From the NCBI GenBank assembly GCA_021811585.1, contig JAJZOG010000017.1:1-45779 (forward strand): a stretch of 45,779 nt of DNA, given 5' to 3'. This document shows, piece after piece, positions 39,343 through 45,779 of the stretch. Source of the DNA: a bacterium (GTDB taxonomy: Bacteria > Patescibacteriota > Doudnabacteria > UBA920 > VMFF01). The notes beneath the pieces were generated by a model, which was given only the letters and a program-made list of their open reading frames with translations, did not search any database and was not told the DNA's origin. Every line of letters begins with the position of its first letter. The stretch's first letter is position 1. The translations under genes and the position numbers were made by a program.

Positions 39343-40077
39343 TTAATTTAATTTGAATTGCAGGTCGAAATTCTTCAAAAAACTTTTGCGATGATGGCTT
39401 GTGATGCCGTGCGTTAAAATCGCGTCGCGATGTTCTCTGGTGGCATATCCTTTGTGCCTGGCAAACCCGTATCCGGGAAGTTCGCGATCCATTTGCCGCA
39501 AAATCGCATCGCGGTGTTCTTTGGCAATTATTGATGCCGCTGAAACCGAAAGGATTTTTGCATCAGCATCTATAATTGCCTTTTGAAACAAGTCAAAATT
39601 CTCACTCTGCAAATCTTTCAAAGTAAATCTTCCGTCCAAGATTAAAAAAATCTTATTTTTAATCTCCTGCGCTTTATTCTTAATCCCCTGCGTTTCGCAT
39701 GCTAAAGGCAATAATTCCTCAAGTTTCCGCACAAGATCTTCAAACGCAGCCCTCATGGCAAGCAAGGCCGCATTATGGATATTAAGCACATCAATCTGCT
39801 GCGGAGATGCCGAACCAATCCCAAAAGCAAGGCAATGGCTCATTATTTCGGGCAATAATTTGATCCGTTCTTTACTATCCGTTGTTTTAGAATCGCGCAC
39901 CCTATAATACCATTTACTCTTACCTCTTTTAACCCCTATTGAGGAGCTATCCAAAATGCAGGCCGCCGCAACAACCGGCCCTGCAAGCGGCGCCATGCCG
40001 ACTTCGTCGCAACCAGCCACAAAATGATACCCTTTCGCGTACAATTCCCGCTCTGTTTTAAAATTCGGAAAAATCAT
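39343..40077 (-). CDS. rnhB: Ribonuclease HII (start at ATG 40077)
   Basis: FVAGCDEVGMAPLAGPVVAAACIL, LILDGR, AASIIAKEHRDAI; the longer upstream ORF runs through tRNA-Pro. Confidence 0.88.
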   Translation of the reverse strand: MIFPNFKTERELYAKGYHFVAGCDEVGMAPLAGPVVAAACILDSSSIGVKRGKSKWYYRVRDSKTTDSKERIKLLPEIMSHCLAFGIGSASPQQIDVLNIHNAALLAMRAAFEDLVRKLEELLPLACETQGIKNKAQEIKNKIFLILDGRFTLKDLQSENFDLFQKAIIDADAKILSVSAASIIAKEHRDAILRQMDRELPGYGFARHKGYATREHRDAILTHGITSHHRKSFLKNFDLQFKLN

Positions 40078-40082
40078 GGAAT

Positions 40083-40159
40083 TGGTCGGGATACCCGGAC
40101 TCGAACCGGGAACCTCTCGCACCCGAAGCGAGCGCTCTAGCCAATTGAGCCATATCCCG
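40083..40159 (-). tRNA. tRNA-Pro(CGG), CCA encoded
   Basis: CGGGATA...TATCCCG-A-CCA; anticodon loop TTCGGGT; C1-G72. Confidence 0.94.
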
Positions 40160-40511
40160 TTAATTAATTCCTCATGTAAGCGCCTACTCTCTAGAAAATG
40201 GTGGACTACCTCCGTTGTGAACTGCACAACTACGAGTATTCTAAGGGGTTTTGATGGTTTTGAAAAGATGCGATTTTTGACCCTTCTCAGTCATCTCAAA
40301 AAGTGACAAAAGTGACATGGTTTGAGGGTTTTTGCACTGTCACTTTTTAGCCACTACTTTACATAACTTTACAGTGCTTTGGGATTTGCTGGTCTGTAAA
40401 GTAATTGGTATTTTTAGACATTATTAGACAATACATTGAGGGTATTTTTAGGTGTCTAAAAATGGCACAAATGGAACACTACTTAAAGTCATAAATAGGA
40501 GAAGTGGGACA

Positions 40512-40554
40512 AAATGAGACACTAAAACGAGTGTTTCAAAAAAGTGTCTCATTT
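40512..40554. repeat. 12-bp perfect inverted repeat (aaatgagacact / agtgtctcattt)
   Basis: Arms 40512-40523 and 40543-40554, 19-nt spacer. Confidence 0.85.
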
Positions 40555-40697
40555 ATAGCTTTAAGCAATAGAATCAAGGGATTTTGAGTGGGACAGTGAG
40601 AAATTCAGGTGTCTTTTTTGCTTTTTGTGTCTCATTATGCCCTGATATGGTTTTTTGCTCTGGACTAGTTAGTTGGTCTGCGTCATCAATTGGTTTA

Positions 40698-40840
40698 GTA
40701 GCATCCTTGCGGTAAGGCTACTGACAATAAAGCAAAACAGTAGATAGACGGCTGTAAGAACAACCTTTCCTAAACCTAATACGGTAGGACTACCTGAGGG
40801 CATGGAAGCAAAAACCACAAAGTAATCCGCAAGGTGCTAC
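40698..40840. repeat. Inverted repeat pair upstream of the recombinase (gtagcatccttgcgg / ccgcaaggtgctac)
   Basis: Arms 40698-40712 and 40827-40840, one indel, enclosing ~114 bp. Confidence 0.7.
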
Positions 40841-40870
40841 GAACCATAGATAATTAACAACTCTCAAATA

Positions 40871-42205
40871 ATGGAAACAGACAATCTCAAGCAAGTTTTA
40901 ATGCCACAATCAGCAGCAGTGTCAACATCTACTATTAGATATTGCCTTTATGCTAGGAAGTCGACTGAGCAGGAAGAAAAGCAAATCCTAAGTATAGATT
41001 CGCAAATCAAGGAGATGCTGCAAATAGCGCAAAGGGAAAATTTGCAGGTAGTGGAAATCCGTAGAGAAAGCCATAGCGCTAAAGCATCAGGCCAAAGGCC
41101 AGTTTACAATCAGCTAATTGCTGATATTAAAGCAGGGATTTTTAATGGGATAATAACCTGGGCGCCAGATCGTTTGAGCCGCAACGCTGGAGACTTGGGA
41201 GCCGTAATAGATTTAATGGATCAAAAGCTACTCCTTGAAATTAGGACTTACAGCCAAAAGTTTGCTGACTCCCCTAATGAGAAATTCCTACTAATGATTT
41301 TAGGAAGCCAAGCTAAGCTTGAAAATGACAACAGGAGTATAAATATTAAGCGTGGAATGCGAACCAGGGTTGAAATGGGATATTGGCCCTGCGTTGCTCC
41401 AACTGGATATATTAATGAGAATTTAAGAGATAAACCAGGAAGCGTTATCCTTGATCCAATTAGGGCGCCAATAATTAAACAAATGTTTGAGAAAATAGCA
41501 GATAGCGGCTGGAGCGGCAGAAAAGTATATGTTTGGCTAAAACATGATTTAAAGTTTGTAACCAGGCATGGCAAATTCATATCCCTTGGTAATATCTATA
41601 TTATCCTCAGAAACAGCTTTTACTATGGTATAGTTGAATATCCTCAAGGAAGCAAGAATTGGTATCACGGCAAACACCAGCCAATTATCACTAAAGAGCT
41701 ATTTGATCAGGTTCAAAAAAGGTTAAAGCAGAAGTCGGATATTAAACAAAGCTATGGCAAGGAGTTTGCTTTTACTAAACTTATTAAGTGCGGATTATGT
41801 GGTTCAAGTATTACTGCTGATGAAAAATTCAAGGAGCTTAAAAATGGCACCATTGGCAGATACGTTTATTACGGCTGCAACAGGAGCAAGGATCAGGCTT
41901 GCAAATCAGGATATATTAAAGAAGATCATCTCCTTGATCAGTTGCTAAAAATTATTGACCAGGTTGATCTTGACCAATTAGGCATAAAAGAAAAGATCCA
42001 GCGGGAACTGGAGCGATTTAATAAGTTTAGATATGGGGTGCTTGGATTGTTCAAGGAAGAGCAGCTTAAGCAAACTGAAATTGATTGCAGAAATTATGCC
42101 AGATATATTCTGAATGAAGGATCTATACCTGAGAAACGAGAATTGTTAGGGTGCATTAGGAGCGGATTGGTGTTTAGAGGGAAAGAGATTTGTTTGGTAA
42201 GTTAG
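40871..42205 (+). CDS. Large serine recombinase (resolvase + recombinase + zinc ribbon)
   Basis: IRYCLYARKSTEQEEKQILSIDSQ, ITWAPDRLSRN, zinc ribbon CGLCGSSI...YGCNRSKDQAC. Confidence 0.93.
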   Translation: METDNLKQVLMPQSAAVSTSTIRYCLYARKSTEQEEKQILSIDSQIKEMLQIAQRENLQVVEIRRESHSAKASGQRPVYNQLIADIKAGIFNGIITWAPDRLSRNAGDLGAVIDLMDQKLLLEIRTYSQKFADSPNEKFLLMILGSQAKLENDNRSINIKRGMRTRVEMGYWPCVAPTGYINENLRDKPGSVILDPIRAPIIKQMFEKIADSGWSGRKVYVWLKHDLKFVTRHGKFISLGNIYIILRNSFYYGIVEYPQGSKNWYHGKHQPIITKELFDQVQKRLKQKSDIKQSYGKEFAFTKLIKCGLCGSSITADEKFKELKNGTIGRYVYYGCNRSKDQACKSGYIKEDHLLDQLLKIIDQVDLDQLGIKEKIQRELERFNKFRYGVLGLFKEEQLKQTEIDCRNYARYILNEGSIPEKRELLGCIRSGLVFRGKEICLVS

Positions 42206-42273
42206 ATGTACTATGGCTTTTTATCGAGTGATTATTATTTTTTCTTTTTCTGAATTCGTTTATTTTTTGTGGC

Positions 42274-42534
42274 TTAAACCAATCCAATAGAAACACCGCC
42301 AATTAAAATCACCCACCAAAACCAATTACCCTCAGTCTTATGTAAGAACCAAAACCAAATAAAACTAAGTCCGCAACCAATAATACTAATTATTAAGGCC
42401 TGCGAAAAATTACCTTTAGAGACAAAAGTAAAAATTAAAACTGCTACACCATATATAACTGCGCAAAGTGCCGCGCTGTTTGAAATCTTGAGCAATTTAA
42501 CCAGCCCCAATAGAATAAGAATTTTTATCAACAT
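42274..42534 (-). CDS. Small membrane protein, function unknown
   Basis: Three hydrophobic segments in 86 aa. Confidence 0.5.
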   Translation of the reverse strand: MLIKILILLGLVKLLKISNSAALCAVIYGVAVLIFTFVSKGNFSQALIISIIGCGLSFIWFWFLHKTEGNWFWWVILIGGVSIGLV

Positions 42535-42550
42535 TCAGTGTGATCTTCAA

Positions 42551-43321
42551 TTATTGGTTACTTTTTATATTGCTTAGAATAAAATCAACTTCGCTTTTAT
42601 TTAAGTTGGTTAGCCCTATAGTATATTTACTATCGGTATTCGTATAAATTTCCATCGTTCTTATTTTATTGGTAGGGCCGCCAAATATAAACCCATGTAT
42701 GGACGGAGTAACAAAATTATATATTGGTAAGGCTGTTATAATTGTTTGTTTCCAAGACAATAAAGCAGAGATCAATGATTTATTATTATTTGAGGTCTGT
42801 GACAAATATGTAGGTGTCAGGTTATATACGAAATTGGCAAAGTTATAATTATTATCAGCATATTTGCCAAATATCTGTTGCATTTGTGGTAATGTAAACT
42901 TAAGTTGAGTCATGGCAGAATTTAATATTTCTTCGTCCTGCGGATCTTTTATTATTAAAAATTTTTCTCCAGCTTGATTCTGAATGCTCATAGCAAGATC
43001 AGACTGTTTATTTATGGTTGCATCACTCCATGGTAAAGAAAACTGTAAGCTATCAAACTGAAAAGATTTTGTATTGTTATAGACCCCTGGGTTTAAATCA
43101 ATTTGAACGGTGGTAGCATTCGCAATATCCGAATCTGATGGTGCAGAACTCGTAGAATTTGTGTTTGTTGTATTATTAAACTGAGGTTGCGAATTTTGTT
43201 GAGTTTGGAAATCCTGCGTATTAGTATTTTGCGCAGGGGTTTGATGTACAGTTTTATTGACTGAGTTGCATCCAGCCGCTAGCAAAAGAATCACTGGCAA
43301 AGCAAAAAGTAATTTTTTCAT
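42551..43321 (-). CDS. Lipoprotein, function unknown
   Basis: Lipobox LLLAAGC; N/T/Q-rich linker then globular domain. Confidence 0.65.
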   Translation of the reverse strand: MKKLLFALPVILLLAAGCNSVNKTVHQTPAQNTNTQDFQTQQNSQPQFNNTTNTNSTSSAPSDSDIANATTVQIDLNPGVYNNTKSFQFDSLQFSLPWSDATINKQSDLAMSIQNQAGEKFLIIKDPQDEEILNSAMTQLKFTLPQMQQIFGKYADNNYNFANFVYNLTPTYLSQTSNNNKSLISALLSWKQTIITALPIYNFVTPSIHGFIFGGPTNKIRTMEIYTNTDSKYTIGLTNLNKSEVDFILSNIKSNQ

Positions 43322-43449
43322 TTTGATTTTATAGTTACCAAATTTAGCTTAAATATAACATTAATTCCAGGACTTTACCAAAAATTTAGAACGTGTCTGT
43401 CGTCTCTGTAGGATATCCTTCTAGGTAGACCTCAGAAACACTGACTGGT

Positions 43450-43523
43450 TGGTGGACCTAGGCGGAATCGAACCGCCGTCTGAGCAATGCGAATGCCCTG
43501 TTCTGCCACTGAACCATAGGCCC
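43450..43523 (-). tRNA. tRNA-Ala(CGC), CCA encoded
   Basis: GGGCCTA...TAGGTCC; G3-U70; anticodon loop TTCGCAT. Confidence 0.92.
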
Positions 43524-43872
43524 GAAATAAAAATAAGTGCGTTAAATTTGCCCTGTAATTATACTAGTTTTTAGCAATAGAAACAACTTGTTTCGGGTGG
43601 AACATGGTTAACTAGGGGTTTTTGAATTGTTTTGAAATATGTTTCACGTGGTAGAATTAAAAAGAATCAAATGGATTGGTTTCATATGCAACAAACAAAA
43701 TTACTTGTAAAATAGCCAGTAATATATTGTAATATAAAAAATACTGGAATAATTGACTACCAAATAGATTTATGTTTTAAAACATGCAGCAAGCAAGGTT
43801 TAAGGCCAAATTTCGGCTGTCTTTACTCCTTGATCTTGAACATGTAAAATAGGTGAGTATGGGGCGGCATTT

Positions 43873-43949
43873 GCCCCCGTAGCTCAGTGGATTAGAGCGA
43901 TTCCGTCCTAAGGAAGCGGCCGTAGGTTCGATTCCTACCGGGGGCACCA
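43873..43949 (+). tRNA. tRNA-Arg(CCU), CCA encoded
   Basis: GCCCCCG...CGGGGGC-A-CCA; anticodon loop GTCCTAA. Confidence 0.92.
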
Positions 43950-43954
43950 AAAAA

Positions 43955-44200
43955 ATGACAGAAATAGACCAGCAAAAATTGGAAAAAATCGCAAAGGACT
44001 TGGATATTATTGCGTATTCTTCGACCGTGCATTCCCGAACCTTGGCAAAATATTTTGTGTTCGGAATTTTTTACGGCCTTGGAGCCACTGTTGGATTGGC
44101 AATTGTCCTTGCTGTTTTGGGGCTGATTTTAAAGATGTTTGGGGCATTGCCGCTAATTGTAAATTTTGTTTCCGGCTTTGCGACGTATTTGCATCATTAA
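43955..44200 (+). CDS. DUF5665-like small membrane protein
   Basis: MTEIDQQKLEKIAKDLD...TLAKYFVFGIFYGLGATVGLAIVLAVLGLILKM. Confidence 0.7.
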   Translation: MTEIDQQKLEKIAKDLDIIAYSSTVHSRTLAKYFVFGIFYGLGATVGLAIVLAVLGLILKMFGALPLIVNFVSGFATYLHH

Positions 44201-44222
44201 TACAGTTTATGTTTGGATGCAT

Positions 44223-44298
44223 GGGCCATTAGCTCATTTGGTAGAGCGCTTCCATGGCATGGAAGAGGCGACCGGTTCGAATCCGGTATGGTCCACCA
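44223..44298 (+). tRNA. tRNA-Ala(GGC), CCA encoded
   Basis: GGGCCAT...ATGGTCC-A-CCA; G3-U70; anticodon loop ATGGCAT. Confidence 0.94.
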
Positions 44299-44404
44299 CT
44301 TAGTGCACCTCGTCAACCCGACCGAGGTGCTTTATGTTTGTCCAAGAAAAAACATCCCGAACAAAATCGAAGGATGTTTTAATTTTACGCTACTTTTTAC
44401 CTGA

Positions 44405-45652
44405 TTACAAACTTACAGTTATTTGCTTGTCTTTTAGCACCAATTTGCTTTTCAGGCAGGCCATGAGTTCTCGCTTTTCAAGCAGACTGCCATTGGTTAA
44501 GATATATTTTGTGTAATTTTTTAAGTCCAAATTTTTCTGTTTTAGCTGATCCTGCTCGCTCTGACCCAAGACCAAATTCCTGAATTTATTATAGCTTTCC
44601 AGCTTTTGCTCTATCTGCTGCTTGATGCCAAGCTTGTCCAAATCCACTTCTTCTATAACTTTGAGCAATTCCTTTACCAATAAATCTTCTTTAATATAGT
44701 TGCCCGGGCAAGCCCGATCTTTGCTTTTGTTACAGCAGTAGTAAATGTATTTTGTTATTGAGCCGTCTTTAAGGTTTTTAAATTTTTCATTGGCGCTGAT
44801 GCTGGATCCGCAGATGCCGCAGGTTATTAATCTGGTGAAGGCGAATTCCTTACCTAATATTCGAGGTTTTAATTCAGCATCTAAAGTTGATTGAGCTTTG
44901 TCGAAAAGTTCCTTGCTGATAATGGGCTCGTGCTTCCCTTGATAATATTTTTTGCTTCGTCTTGGATATTCAATAATTCCGCAGTAAAAGGAGTTCCGCA
45001 GCAGCAAGTACAGGTTGCTTAAATGGAATGGCTTGCCATTTTTGGTTACAAACCTTACCTCGTCCCGCAACCATAAGTATACGCGTCTGCCACTCATACC
45101 ATCACTTACTTTTTCAAAGATCTGTTTGACTACCGGCGCTCGAATGGAATCGGGTATCACCGAACAGGGCCGATCTTTATGATATTCGTTAAGATAACCA
45201 GTTGGTGCCATTCCCGGCCATAGCCCCATTTCTATTCTAGTCCTTAAGCCCCTTTTCACATTTAGACTTCGCTGGTCGTTTTCAAGCTTGGCCTGGCTCC
45301 CTAAGATCATCAGCATAAACTTTTCATTGGGAGAATTTGTAAATTTTTGATTAAAAGTTCTTACCTCGTGTAAAAGTTTTTGGTCCATTAAATCCACCAA
45401 GCTTCCTAAGTCCCCGGCATTTCTGCTCAGGCGATCAGGAGCCCAAGTTAGGATGCCGGTAAACTTTCCAGTCTTAATATCAGCGATTAGTTGGTTATAT
45501 ACCGCCCGCTGGCCGGAAGCCTTAGCCGAGTGTGATTCTCGTCGAATTTCCGCTACTGTTAAATTTTCTTGTTGAGCCACCAACAGCATTTCTTTAATTT
45601 GACTGTCTATGCTTAACGCTTGCCGCTCGTCCTCTTCCGTGGATTTACGGGC
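44405..45652 (-). pseudogene. Large serine recombinase truncated at its N-terminus by the IS at 45653
   Basis: Reading frame stays open upstream of the called ATG (ARKSTEEDERQALSIDSQIKE) up to the IS junction; homologous to the 40871 recombinase. Confidence 0.85.
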
Positions 45653-45779
45653 ATTGTAGAGTTAACAGTCAAGGGTGACACTTTGGGCTAACTTCTCAAA
45701 AGGAGTCAGCCCTTTTAATTTTGTATGGATTCTTTTGTGGTTGTAAAAATCCAGCCATTCGTAAGCCGTCTTCCATATC
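45653..45779. repeat. Terminal inverted copy (right) of the 127-bp sequence; contains transposase 3' end at 45662..45778 (minus)
   Basis: Reverse complement identical to 1..127. Confidence 0.97.

Noticed and set aside
40078-40227. N-terminal extension of the RNase HII ORF
   Set aside because: The extension is translated through tRNA-Pro; the start at 40077 fits the family

Overview
The window reads as one contig from a Candidate Phyla Radiation (Patescibacteria, probably Parcubacteria-like) genome with a standard genetic code. It has an orphan 16S rRNA transcription unit, then a long housekeeping block almost entirely on the minus strand: clpP, nusA, yraN-like, ymdB-like, rny, rplS, an rluD-like gene, trmD, khpA, rpsP, smc, rnc, ftsH, comM/yifB-like, lspA, recA, ftsK, hsp20 and rnhB. 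A cluster of five VirB2/TrbC-like small membrane proteins sits at 22.6-25.9 kb. The right end is an accessory region with two related serine recombinases, three tRNAs and lipoprotein/membrane ORFs. Both contig ends carry the same exactly 127-bp inverted sequence, the 3' end of an IS481/IS3-like transposase. It interrupts a Doc-like toxin gene on the left and a serine recombinase on the right. The exact length and the IS content suggest assembly-graph breaks at a repeat, not true telomeric repeats. The most interesting unexplained items are: (1) a ~450-nt structured RNA candidate bounded by promoter and terminator at 29.78-30.22 kb; (2) a second promoter/terminator-bounded unit at 11.08-11.45 kb; (3) degenerate heptamer arrays in exact 7-bp register at three intergenic loci; (4) tRNA genes whose encoded CCA lies exactly 5 nt before a start codon, twice; (5) a VirB2-like protein carrying three 4-Cys Ig-like modules joined by poly-Gly; (6) an SMC protein with no recognisable hinge; (7) two parS-like sites. 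All calls come from reading the sequence; no database search was run.
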